DNA of 64,000 bases from positions 1 through 64,000 of the forward strand of contig NZ_JAQZAJ010000009.1 of assembly GCF_028737195.1 (NCBI RefSeq). Direction: 5' to 3'. Each line of letters starts with the position of its first letter. The stretch's first letter is position 1. Of this stretch, positions 1 to 8,289 are shown one piece after another. Origin of the DNA: Pseudovibrio exalbescens. Lineage in GTDB: Bacteria > Pseudomonadota > Alphaproteobacteria > Rhizobiales > Stappiaceae. The notes below the pieces were generated by a model, which was given only the letters and a program-made list of their open reading frames with translations, ran no database searches and had not been told where the DNA came from. Both the position numbers and the translations under genes were made by a program.

Positions 1-332
1 CATGGAAGGCTAGCCTCAGCCAAGCGCGAAGAACTTATCCCCCTCTCCTCCTCTCGCCGCAGAAAATGCAGTTATGCAAAGGAGAGGACGATGAGCCGCT
101 GACCGGACAAAAGATATCCCCCTGCCACGACCGCAACTCTCCGCGAGTGTGCCGCACGCAAAACACCAGAACCCGCGAGGATAACCCATGCGTTCAATTT
201 GCGTTGCTTTGAACGAAACACGGATTTTAAGCATCAACGCACGCAAACACAGAAGCGCTCCTGCAAACGCCGACCAACAAACGCCGCATCAGCCGAAACG
301 CCCATCTGGATCCCGGGTCCAGCCCGGGATGA
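1..332. repeat. Long dispersed repeat, copy 1 (truncated by window edge)
   Basis: This stretch is repeated with scattered substitutions at 1040-1373; blocks such as GATAACCCATGCGTTCAATT are identical in both. Each copy has an internal hairpin (here CCTCTCCT near 42-49 and AGGAGAGG near 80-87) and ends in an ATCCCGGG/CCCGGGAT palindrome. Short minus-strand reading frames in both copies give similar peptides, but they have no convincing start signal and simply follow DNA conservation. I read it as a non-coding intergenic repeat whose left end may lie outside the window. Confidence 0.75.
310..330. repeat. Short palindromic element, copy 1
   Basis: Perfect 8 bp arms ATCCCGGG and CCCGGGAT surround a 5 bp loop. 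The same arms recur at 768-788 and 1351-1371, usually within CTGGATCCCGGG...CCCGGGATGA. Elements of this type are common between genes in alphaproteobacteria and can form a stable hairpin on either strand. Confidence 0.8.
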
Positions 333-431
333 TCGCCGAAAGATGGAGCGGTGGCGGGAGGATGACAGCTAAGAGATGAAGCGGACGGAGGACCATCGGA
401 ATAGTGATGCGGAGCGAGCCAACTAACAACC

Positions 432-512
432 GTCATGCCGGACAGGGCGAGCGCAGCGAGACACAGATCCGGTATCCAGCGCAAAAAAACGAACCTGCGG
501 TGCCGGGATGAC
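432..512. repeat. 81 bp intergenic element with imperfect terminal inverted repeats
   Basis: The ends GTCATGCCGG (432-441) and CCGGGATGAC (503-512) are inverted repeats matching at 9 of 10 positions. The interior contains GAGCGCAGCGAGACACAG and ATCCGGTATCCAGC, wording familiar from short non-autonomous intergenic repeats of Rhizobiales-like genomes. No coding capacity is seen. The class assignment is from memory. Confidence 0.55.
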
Positions 513-767
513 AAACGAGAGACGGGGCGGAGGCGGAAGCAGAATAGGAAGAGGCAAAGCTGACCAAGAGCAGTGGCTCCCATGAGCTGAACACAGCGTC
601 ATTTAAAACAATCGCACATGACATCCAATAGACCACTCAGTAGAGCGGACAGGCAACACATCCCAAACGGTGCAGGTCCGAACATGAGTAAAGTCAGCAA
701 ACGCTCGGCCCGCCAGCGATCAGCCTGCAACCAACCACCGCACTCTCCCGCCGAGCCGCACATCTGG

Positions 768-788
768 ATCCCGGGTCAAGCCCGGGAT
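768..788. repeat. Short palindromic element, copy 2
   Basis: Same ATCCCGGG / CCCGGGAT arms with loop TCAAG. It stands alone between the two long repeat copies, so it is an independently dispersed unit and not only the tail of the long repeat. Confidence 0.8.
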
Positions 789-1039
789 GGCAGCCGAGAA
801 AGACGGAAGTGGGAGGGCCAACGGGAAAGCGAGGCAGAGGTAGGGTGACCGCGACGACCTATGTTAGAGACGACGTGAAGTCGCGGGGAGGTCCGCTCAA
901 GGGTGGCGAGTAGGCGAAGGCCAAGACAAACAGGTATCCGATCACCCCCACCACCGTCACCGTGCGCAGGACGACAGGCTTTCTTCCATGCGGAAGCAGC
1001 TGCAGCACGCATCTACTTGTCCCCCTTTCAAGCCAAACC

Positions 1040-1373
1040 CATAGAAGGCTCGCCTGAGCCAAGCGCGAAAAACTTATCCCCCTCTCCTCCTCTCGCCGCA
1101 GAACAATGCACTGATACAGAGGAGAGGAAGAAGAGCCGCTGCCCGAACAAAAGATATCCCGCTACCACGACCGCAACTGACCGCGATATTGCCGCACGCT
1201 AAACACCAGAACCCGCGGGGATAACCCATGCGTTCAATTTGCGTTGCTTTGAACAAAACACGGATTTTAAGCATCAACGCACGTAAACACAGAAGCGCTC
1301 CTTCAAACCCCGGCCACCCAACGCCCTCTCTCGCCGAACCGCTCAACTGGATCCCGGGTCAAGCCCGGGATGA
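1040..1373. repeat. Long dispersed repeat, copy 2
   Basis: Second copy of the element at 1-332, same orientation, about 1.04 kb downstream. The internal hairpin is kept although its bases differ: CTCTCCTC is followed by GAGGAGAG about 30 bp later. The stretch between copies (333-1039) has only short repeats and small uncorroborated reading frames. Nothing transposase-like lies inside or beside it. Confidence 0.75.
1351..1371. repeat. Short palindromic element, copy 3
   Basis: ATCCCGGG (1351-1358), loop TCAAG, CCCGGGAT (1364-1371). It forms the right end of long-repeat copy 2, as copy 1 of the element does for long-repeat copy 1. Confidence 0.8.
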
Positions 1374-1749
1374 CAGGCGGGAAAGGATGTGATCACGGGC
1401 CTTACAGAGACGGCAAAGGGGGCAGATAGAGCAAAAGCCCCGCTGAACAAGCGGAGCGGACGAGCTGTAAGCTTGCGGTGAGCCAGGCATAGGCCAGCAA
1501 GTGAAATGGGTCGGGCGGCGCTCCGATATCACTCGGGGTTGCCCCCCTGAAAGGTGGGCGGTTAGCCACCACTCCTCAGATGGACGAAGGCAGGACAGGC
1601 AGGTCTGCTCTGCTGTTTTAGAGATTCAAAAACCAAGCGCCTCCGTCTATGAATAGAAGCCCCTGCGAAAGGGGTGAGCTTGAAAACCGCCAACATAAAT
1701 CACGGGCCAACCGCCACCAAACCGTGCCCGGCAGCCAAACGGCCCCCAT
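1374..1749. other. Non-coding stretch upstream of the FUSC gene, possibly structured
   Basis: No reading frame with a credible start is seen. The part from about 1431 to 1615 has several short complementary runs, for example CCGCT/AGCGG near 1440-1454 and GGGGTTGCCCCC near 1535-1546, so a structured RNA is conceivable. I could not match it to RNase P, tmRNA, SRP or 6S RNA. The promoter of the FUSC gene presumably lies near its right end. Confidence 0.3.
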
Positions 1750-2841
1750 ATGATCGCCGAACAGCCAAAACAAAACTGGATCATTCGCCATCGCAGCCAG
1801 CTTTTTCTGGCAGCGCGCCTTCTCATGTCTGTGGTTGCAACCTACGTGGTGACGCGGCTGATCGGCATCCCCCAGCCGCAATGGGCGGTTCTCACTGCGC
1901 TGATCGTAACGCAAGGCAGCGTGGGCGGCTCCATCAAAGCCTCCGGTGATCGGTTTATCGGCACTGTAGCCGGCGCAATCTGGGGCGGAGCCATTGGCGC
2001 GTTTGTGCCACACACGGATGCCATTAGCCTCGGTGAGGCGTTGGTGATGGCGATCGGCCCGCTTGCCTTTCTCACTGCCATGCGTCCCGGCCTGAGGGTT
2101 GCACCGATCACAGCAATCATTGTGTTGATGGCCCCAACCGGAACCACGGTAGACCCGGTTGAATCTGCCGCAATTCGCTTGTTCGAAATCGGCATAGGCT
2201 GCCTCGTCGGCCTCATCACCTCGTTGATTGTGCTGCCCGTGCGCTCCCGCCAGCAGATGGGCAATGCCACCAACAATGCCTTGCAGCTGATGGGAGAACT
2301 CATGTCCATCTATGTGGCATCCTGTCTTGGCACCCGCAGCGCCAGCCAGAGTGAGCCGATGGAAACCGCGCTGCAACAGCACCTCGACAAGTTCACCGGC
2401 ATTGCAGCAGAAGCCATGCAAGAGCGCAAACTTTACCGGGCCATCGATTACGATCCGGCACCAGTGTTTCGAACCATCATGCGACTGCGCCACGATCTGG
2501 TGATCATTCAGCAAGCCACCCACGAGCCGCTGCCCACATCCATCGCCATGCGGCTAGGCCCAGCGCTGAACCGGATTGCGGCGGTCACGGAGGAGTTCTT
2601 CCACGAAAGCGGGCTCGCCATAGAAGGGAACGCCCCAGCCCCAAGCATCGCCCCTGTGGAACTGGCCATAGACAATTTCAACGAAGCCTTTGATGACCTG
2701 CGCAACGAAGGTGGCACCCGCACCTTCCCGAGCGCCACCGTGAAACGGCTGTTCTCTCTTGGCCACGGCTTTGAACAGTTGCTGCGCCATTGCACAGATT
2801 TCAATGAACGGACCAAAGAGTGGGTCGCCCGCTGCCACTAG
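1750..2841 (+). CDS. FUSC-family inner-membrane protein (aromatic-acid exporter-like)
   Basis: 363 residues. The N-terminal half has about six hydrophobic helices, with the typical FUSC run PQPQWAVLTALIVTQGSVGG near residues 43-62 followed by a Gly/Ala-rich RFIGTVAGAIWGGAIGA stretch. The C-terminal half (about 170-363) is a soluble, mostly helical domain. FUSC proteins include the AaeB efflux pump for hydroxylated aromatic acids and fusaric-acid resistance proteins. This one is shorter than AaeB and resembles the single-repeat members. The ATG start has only a weak ribosome site. It converges on the reductive dehalogenase gene with a 12 bp gap. A role in exporting aromatic acids linked to that enzyme is possible but is inferred only from position. 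Confidence 0.8.
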   Translation: MIAEQPKQNWIIRHRSQLFLAARLLMSVVATYVVTRLIGIPQPQWAVLTALIVTQGSVGGSIKASGDRFIGTVAGAIWGGAIGAFVPHTDAISLGEALVMAIGPLAFLTAMRPGLRVAPITAIIVLMAPTGTTVDPVESAAIRLFEIGIGCLVGLITSLIVLPVRSRQQMGNATNNALQLMGELMSIYVASCLGTRSASQSEPMETALQQHLDKFTGIAAEAMQERKLYRAIDYDPAPVFRTIMRLRHDLVIIQQATHEPLPTSIAMRLGPALNRIAAVTEEFFHESGLAIEGNAPAPSIAPVELAIDNFNEAFDDLRNEGGTRTFPSATVKRLFSLGHGFEQLLRHCTDFNERTKEWVARCH

Positions 2842-2853
2842 GAACTGGCAGCG

Positions 2854-5800
2854 CTACAGCTCCAGCTCCAAGACGCCGTTTTCTGCCGCCGCGCGCGAGC
2901 AGCACAACACCACCTTGCCCTCACGCTCCTTCTGGCTGAGCACAAAGTCACGGTGCTCGACCTCCCCTTCCGAATAGGTGGCCGCGCAAACACCACAGAT
3001 CCCATCGGAACACTTGGTGGGAATGGCGATGCCGTTTTCGTTCAACACGTCGGCTGCGGACCGATCTGCTGGTACTTCAAATTGCTGCCCACTGTTCTTG
3101 AGGCGAATGAGGAAGGGATGGTTTTCGTAGGCCCCTTGATCCGGCACGGAAAAATATTCCCGGTGCACAGCCTCATCCGGCCAGTTCCAACGCGCCGCAG
3201 CTTCCAGAACCGAGGCCATGTAGGCGTCTGGCCCGCAGGTGTAAAGATGCGCCCCGTCCTGATAGCGATTGATGAGGGCATCAAGGTCAGCCCGTGTGCC
3301 TTCTGAAGACACGTGCAGGCTGACGCTTTTCGCCCACGGCACCTTCTGAAGCTCCTCAATGAAACCAGCCCCTGTGCGCGTCCGCATGGAATAGTGCAAC
3401 TCGAAGGATTTGCCCAACGCATGCAGCCGATGCGCCATGGCAATCATGGGCGTCACCCCAATGCCGCCGCCGAAAAGCAAGGTGAGGCTGGCCTCTTCAT
3501 GCAAGGGAAAATGATTGATGGGCTTGGATATGAAAACCTTTCGGCCTGGGCTGAAGATGCGGTGCATGAGCTTTGACCCGCCGCGTCCCTCGTCCTCTCT
3601 CAGAACACCAATGACATACTTGCTTCTATCGGCCGGGTCCCCTGCCAGACTGTACTGACGCAAAAACTCCGGGGCGACCACCACATCAATATGCGCGCCC
3701 GCATCGAACGGCGGCAGCGGCTGGCCATCTGCGAGGGACAGCTCATAGCGCACCACATCATCGACCATAAACTCCACATTGGACACCGTAACCGCCAGCA
3801 CCGGCGCTGTGCTGCCAGAGACCTGATAGGTGGGTGCAAGGTTCTGGGTCTCGCCGCGGGCAAGACGGGCCTTGTATTCCTTGGCGGAAATCATCTCCTG
3901 ATAAGCCTTGATGCCCGCTTCTCGGTCCATCATGAACGGGAACGGCCACGGGTGCGGCGCAAGGTTTGCGGGATAGACAGCGAGGGTTTGGTCTTCGTAG
4001 CGCAAGTTCAGTTCTGTTTGCAGGCCGCGTGCATTTGTCTGCGCCGCCTGTACATAGTTGCCCTCAGGCCCGCAGACCAAATCCCACCACCATTTCTTGA
4101 CGGGATTGATGGACCCATTGCCAAGCCAGTCATCCACCTTGGACAGAAGCCTGGCAGCGGAAGGGACATTCATGGCGGTCCAGCGGAACGGGCTCTCCGA
4201 AAAGATGCCCTCAAGGTTCCACGGGCAGGTCTTCATGCAACGTCCACACAACGACCCCGCGGGCTGGGACACTCGGTAACGAGCGCATTTTTCCGAGTCC
4301 GACTTCCAGATCTCATAGCCATTAAACATGCGTTTCGGCCCAGCGGTGATGGCCCCCGAAGGGCACTCACGGGCGCATTTGTTGCAGTTCTCGCAAAATG
4401 TCTGCAGGCCAAAATCAATGGGCTTATCATAGGTGAAAGGCATGTCTGTGGTGACAACGCCGGACTTGAGACGCGGCCCCAGATATGGGTTCAGGATCAC
4501 CTCGCCAATGCGGCTCACCTCCCCAAGACCGGAGAGAAGCAGAAGCGGCGGCTGCAGCACCTCCCCATCCACCACGGAGTGACAGCGGGCAGAATAGCCC
4601 ATGCGGCGGATTTGTTCCGCAACGATGCCGCCAATGATGGAAGTGCGCAGATACGCCCGCATGGACTGGGCACCGGAAATCCAGTCATCCCCGGAAGCGC
4701 CCTCCATGGTTTCATGCCCCTGATCCACCAGAATGGAAATGGCGTTCTTGTGGTACGGCGTGATCTCCTCACCACGGGCATCATGTGAGTAGTATGCATA
4801 GTCCGGACACCGGGACAGGCCCACTGCATCCGCGCCGAGGAAGTACAGCGCGGCCTTCACGTTGGCCGCGTTTCGGTCCCAATCCCGCGCGGTCTCGGCG
4901 ATTTCCGGGGCGGTTTCCCCATCCTGCAGCAAAATGAGCGCGCCGAGAGCACGGCGGGCACAGTAACCCATCGGGTTCTTGGCAAGATAACCGCCGTTCT
5001 TCGCAGCTTCCTGCATGGGTTTGCCCATGTCGCCAAACAGGGCACGGGCAAACATGTCGGTGCGTTTGGGAACGCGGGGTACACGCGGTTCATCAATGAA
5101 GGTGGTGGGCTCATCCCGTCGTTTGATCTTTTCAAACGGATAAGCGCCCATGTGGTACCGGCGCTTTTCATAGGGCCTTGCATTAAAGGCGGACTTGTAA
5201 GTGCCCATGCCAAGCTGCCACGCCGGACCGTGAGAGCTCCATTGATCCAACAGTGAACGGGGAGCAAGCGGACGGTCAGGCGCAAGGGCCAGAGTGGTGG
5301 TGATGGCAGCCAAGGTGAAGCCAGAGCCCACATAGGGGTTGGAGAGCAGGCTGCGGTCGCCGCCGGGCACCACTTCTGCCAGGCCGCAGGAAACAGCAAG
5401 GCGGTTCAGGTCAACATCCGAGCTGGTGGGGGTGTGGGCGCGGGCCTCAAAGCCCAGTAGCCGGATGTAGTTTGCAAGCACAACAGCGGTTTCGGCCACA
5501 CGAATGGCACTGCGCTGCGCCGTTGCACCGGCAATCCATTCGCCGCCCGGTTCAGTGAGCTCTGGCTCCCGGGGATGCTCCATCAAAAACACGAGGGCAT
5601 ACTCATGATGCGGCACAGGACCGGGCACGGCAGCAGCGCTGTCGCGCACATCTGCCATCACCACATCAATGCCGGAAGCAAGCGACTTGGGCTGAAAGCC
5701 CTGCAGGTCTTTGGAAAGCTTATCAAGATCAGGGTTGCGCAGAGGCTCACTCAAAAAGTGCTCCGGCGTGAGGCGCGCCACACCCACCATGGAGGCATCG

Positions 5801-6150
5801 AAGTAGTACCCAGCCGCCTTGAGGTGGTTGGCCCTCTCCTGCGGGTCCGACGGGATTTCGGAGATGACCCCATTGTGCGACCCGTCGCGAATGGCATCCA
5901 GCACAGCGCTGAACGAGGCCATGGCGTTGGACAAGATCTCCGGGTTTTCAGGATCGGAATAGACAAGGGGCGTCATGGGCGGCACGCGACCGAGATCCAC
6001 CTGCCCCTCAGCCCGCTTCAGCCGTTCCAATGGATACGGCCCCAGATGCACCGGTCTGTTCCGATACGAAAATAATCTCATGTCCTGCCCCGCCCGGATT
6101 GCCTTGCTCGCCGATTCTGCGTCGGTCTTTTTTACAAGGCGGTCATTCAC
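2854..6150 (-). CDS. Self-sufficient reductive dehalogenase fused to NAD(P)H/flavin/2Fe-2S reductase (BhbA/NpRdhA type)
   Basis: 1098 residues. Expected to remove halogen reductively from halogenated phenolic/aromatic acids in the cytoplasm using a cobamide, taking electrons from NAD(P)H through its own reductase. Residues ~320-700 are the catalytic module: YYSHD near 453-457 (likely catalytic Tyr region), the GLGEVSR stretch at 541-547, then ferredoxin-type cysteines C586/C589/C592/C596 and C622/C635/C638/C642. Residues ~780-1098 are a phthalate-dioxygenase-reductase-like module: RQYSL (831-835) for flavin, GGGIGVTP (894-901) and YTCGP (970-974) for nucleotide, and 2Fe-2S cysteines C1047/C1052/C1055/C1083. 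Residues 1-310 repeat the catalytic module in degenerate form. There is no Tat signal and no membrane-anchor partner, unlike respiratory dehalogenases. An internal Met at residue 24 (6081) is an alternative start. Substrate unknown. Confidence 0.9.
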   Translation of the reverse strand: MNDRLVKKTDAESASKAIRAGQDMRLFSYRNRPVHLGPYPLERLKRAEGQVDLGRVPPMTPLVYSDPENPEILSNAMASFSAVLDAIRDGSHNGVISEIPSDPQERANHLKAAGYYFDASMVGVARLTPEHFLSEPLRNPDLDKLSKDLQGFQPKSLASGIDVVMADVRDSAAAVPGPVPHHEYALVFLMEHPREPELTEPGGEWIAGATAQRSAIRVAETAVVLANYIRLLGFEARAHTPTSSDVDLNRLAVSCGLAEVVPGGDRSLLSNPYVGSGFTLAAITTTLALAPDRPLAPRSLLDQWSSHGPAWQLGMGTYKSAFNARPYEKRRYHMGAYPFEKIKRRDEPTTFIDEPRVPRVPKRTDMFARALFGDMGKPMQEAAKNGGYLAKNPMGYCARRALGALILLQDGETAPEIAETARDWDRNAANVKAALYFLGADAVGLSRCPDYAYYSHDARGEEITPYHKNAISILVDQGHETMEGASGDDWISGAQSMRAYLRTSIIGGIVAEQIRRMGYSARCHSVVDGEVLQPPLLLLSGLGEVSRIGEVILNPYLGPRLKSGVVTTDMPFTYDKPIDFGLQTFCENCNKCARECPSGAITAGPKRMFNGYEIWKSDSEKCARYRVSQPAGSLCGRCMKTCPWNLEGIFSESPFRWTAMNVPSAARLLSKVDDWLGNGSINPVKKWWWDLVCGPEGNYVQAAQTNARGLQTELNLRYEDQTLAVYPANLAPHPWPFPFMMDREAGIKAYQEMISAKEYKARLARGETQNLAPTYQVSGSTAPVLAVTVSNVEFMVDDVVRYELSLADGQPLPPFDAGAHIDVVVAPEFLRQYSLAGDPADRSKYVIGVLREDEGRGGSKLMHRIFSPGRKVFISKPINHFPLHEEASLTLLFGGGIGVTPMIAMAHRLHALGKSFELHYSMRTRTGAGFIEELQKVPWAKSVSLHVSSEGTRADLDALINRYQDGAHLYTCGPDAYMASVLEAAARWNWPDEAVHREYFSVPDQGAYENHPFLIRLKNSGQQFEVPADRSAADVLNENGIAIPTKCSDGICGVCAATYSEGEVEHRDFVLSQKEREGKVVLCCSRAAAENGVLELEL

Positions 6151-6348
6151 TTAAAATATCAGGGATATGACGATGGCGGCACAATGCCACCTCTGTCAAC
6201 GCAGTACGTGAAATTTTATCTTCATTTATCCGATGAGAAGATCACAATATTGCGCAGGGTCACGCTAAACCGCTCCCTACAAAGGCCATGATCCAGACCG
6301 AACGGGTAGAGACTTTTCCGGCTAAGCGCCTGTGGTGCATCTGGAGGG

Positions 6349-6957
6349 TCAAGCCGTCTGCAAGGCACCGCTGACAACGCCGCGCATGACAAGACCTTGG
6401 TGAACGGCGATGATCTGCTCAATAGAGAGGCGACCATCCGGCCGGTACCAAAAACAAACGCCTGTCAGCATGGCAAGAATGGCATAGGTCGCCACTTCAA
6501 GATCGGTTTCCGGGAAGTCCCCCGTCTTCACGCCCTCTTCCAGAATGCGCCAAAGGTTCAGCTCATAAGCACGGCGTTTGGCAACAACATCGGCCCGTGC
6601 CGCCTCCCCGAGCGAGCGCAGCTCCATATTGGCGATGAACACATCCTCCCGCCGTTCCACATGATAGCGAATGTGAAAGGCCACAAACGCCTCGAGCTGC
6701 TCATCCGGGGTTTCGCCCTTGTCCTCCAACGCCTCCCACGCACAAATCAGCGCATCCATGTGTGTGCTCATAAGGGCGGCAAGAAGCGCATCCTTGCTGT
6801 CGATGTAGCGATAGACGGAGGCTGGCTGAACGCCAACTTCCGCTGCGAGCTGGCGCAGGGTCATGGCTTCAAACCCATGCTTGACGATGAGGGTTTTGGC
6901 CGCATCCAGGATTGCTTTTTGTGTTGTTGCTCCGACAGAGCCCTTTGTGCGTGCCAC
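6349..6957 (-). CDS. TetR-family transcriptional regulator, probable liu-operon repressor
   Basis: 202 residues. The N-terminal TetR helix-turn-helix is clear: TLRQLAAEVGVQPASVYRYI at about 38-57. The remainder is a helical ligand domain. It is divergent from liuA, with a near-perfect palindrome at 7030-7057 between them, so the simplest reading is an autoregulated repressor of leucine catabolism responding to an acyl-CoA or branched acid. TetR-type liu regulators (LiuQ) are known in other proteobacteria; orthology is not established here. The dehalogenase gene follows on the same strand after 198 bp, so co-transcription or additional control of that gene is possible. Confidence 0.88.
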   Translation of the reverse strand: MARTKGSVGATTQKAILDAAKTLIVKHGFEAMTLRQLAAEVGVQPASVYRYIDSKDALLAALMSTHMDALICAWEALEDKGETPDEQLEAFVAFHIRYHVERREDVFIANMELRSLGEAARADVVAKRRAYELNLWRILEEGVKTGDFPETDLEVATYAILAMLTGVCFWYRPDGRLSIEQIIAVHQGLVMRGVVSGALQTA

Positions 6958-7029
6958 GCTGATGCCTTCTCGTTGCCGCCTACGTGTTTTCGTCTAATGT
7001 GTGATTGAATAATACCAAGGCAGCTGCTA

Positions 7030-7057
7030 TTAATCAAACGTACGTTCGTTTAATTAA
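7030..7057. promoter_or_regulatory. Palindromic operator between tetR and liuA
   Basis: Arms TTAATCAAACG (7030-7040) and CGTTTAATTAA (7047-7057) are inverted repeats matching at 10 of 11 positions with a 6 bp spacer; the centre also holds ACGTACGT. Length and symmetry suit a TetR dimer. It lies 68 bp upstream of liuA and 72 bp upstream of tetR, where it could control both. Confidence 0.75.
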
Positions 7058-7125
7058 AGCGGTCTGCACAGATGATGCTGGCATGTGGGAGTGCCCGGCG
7101 AAACATCTGATGAGGAGGATATCTG

Positions 7126-8289
7126 ATGTTTTCAGCAGTGATGAACTTCGGGCTCGGTGAAGAAATCGACGCCCTGCGCGACATGGTGCACAAGTGGTCT
7201 CAGGAAAAACTGGCCCCACGTGCTGCCGAGATTGACGAAACCAACACCTTTGCCGCGGACCTGTGGCCCCAACTGGGCGAGCTTGGTCTGCTGGGTGTGA
7301 CCGCGGATCCAGACTACGGCGGCAGCGGCATGGGCTATCTGGCACATGTTGTCGCCATGGAAGAGATTTCCCGCGCTTCCGGTTCCATCGGTCTTTCTTA
7401 CGGCGCGCACTCAAACCTGTGTGTGAACCAGATCAACCGGCACGGCACGCATGAGCAGAAAACCAAATACCTGCCCAAACTGTGCTCGGGCGAACATGTG
7501 GGCGCGCTTGCCATGTCCGAACCCGGTGCCGGGTCTGACGTTGTTTCCATGAAGCTGCGCGCTGAAAAGCGGAACGACCGCTTCGTGCTGAACGGCAACA
7601 AGATGTGGATCACCAACGGCCCCGATGCAGAAACGCTCGTGGTCTACGCCAAGACAGACCCGGAAGCTGGCCCACGCGGCATTACGGCTTTCCTCATTGA
7701 AAAGGGCATGGCGGGTTTCAGCACGGCACAGAAGCTGGACAAGATGGGCATGCGCGGCTCCAACACCTGTGAACTGGTATTTGAAGACTGCGAAGTGCCC
7801 TTTGAGAACATTCTGGGCGAAGAAGGCGGCGGCGTGAAGGTGCTCATGTCCGGCCTCGATTATGAGCGCGTGGTTCTTTCCGGCGGGCCACTGGGTTTGA
7901 TGGCGGCGGCCATGGACGTGGTGGTGCCGTACATCCACGAGCGCAAGCAGTTTGGCAAAGCCATTGGCGAGTTCCAGTTGATGCAGGGCAAGATCGCCGA
8001 CATGTACACCACCATGAATGCCTGCCGTGCCTATGTGTACGCCGTGGCCGCAGCCTGTGACCGGGGCGAAACCACCCGCAAGGACGCCGCCGGCTGCATT
8101 CTCTACTCTGCCGAAAAAGCAACACAGCTCGCCCTTGAGGCAATCCAGACTCTGGGTGGCAACGGCTACATCAACGAATATCCCACGAGCCGCATCCTGC
8201 GCGATGCCAAGCTCTATGAGATTGGTGCAGGCACTTCTGAAGTGCGCCGCATGTTGATTGGCCGCGAGCTGTTCAAGGAAACCGCCTGA
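7126..8289 (+). CDS. liuA: Isovaleryl-CoA dehydrogenase
   Basis: 387 residues, normal for the family. Oxidises isovaleryl-CoA to 3-methylcrotonyl-CoA with FAD, passing electrons to electron-transfer flavoprotein. Acyl-CoA dehydrogenase marks are present: SEPGAGSD at 131-138, WITNG at 161-165, and LGGNGY near the C-terminus. The GLDYERVV segment contains E247, at the position used as catalytic base in isovaleryl-CoA dehydrogenases and not the later position used by most relatives. The start is supported by GAGGAGG a few bases upstream. It is the first gene of a tightly packed operon, and its stop overlaps the next start by one base (TGATG). Confidence 0.96.
   Translation: MFSAVMNFGLGEEIDALRDMVHKWSQEKLAPRAAEIDETNTFAADLWPQLGELGLLGVTADPDYGGSGMGYLAHVVAMEEISRASGSIGLSYGAHSNLCVNQINRHGTHEQKTKYLPKLCSGEHVGALAMSEPGAGSDVVSMKLRAEKRNDRFVLNGNKMWITNGPDAETLVVYAKTDPEAGPRGITAFLIEKGMAGFSTAQKLDKMGMRGSNTCELVFEDCEVPFENILGEEGGGVKVLMSGLDYERVVLSGGPLGLMAAAMDVVVPYIHERKQFGKAIGEFQLMQGKIADMYTTMNACRAYVYAVAAACDRGETTRKDAAGCILYSAEKATQLALEAIQTLGGNGYINEYPTSRILRDAKLYEIGAGTSEVRRMLIGRELFKETA

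Noticed and set aside
16-246. Minus-strand frame with a similar partner at 1074-1346, looking like a two-member protein family
   Set aside because: Both lie inside the DNA repeat copies, lack ribosome sites and have low-complexity, Cys/Arg-rich translations; similarity follows from the repeat itself.
1-1749. Insertion sequence or integron-like element suggested by repeated DNA
   Set aside because: No transposase or integrase frame, no IS-like terminal repeats around the long repeats, and no target duplications visible.
1618-2523. 301-codon minus-strand frame
   Set aside because: It lies almost entirely opposite the well-supported FUSC gene and its translation (rich in His, Cys, Gly) has no family features.
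3691-4788. 365-codon plus-strand frame inside the dehalogenase gene
   Set aside because: Antisense shadow of a GC-rich gene; the minus-strand product has intact motifs in this part.
2854-6150. Epoxyqueuosine reductase (QueG) as alternative identity
   Set aside because: QueG is about 350-400 residues and has no fused flavin/2Fe-2S reductase; the duplicated N-terminus and C-terminal reductase fit the BhbA/NpRdhA type.
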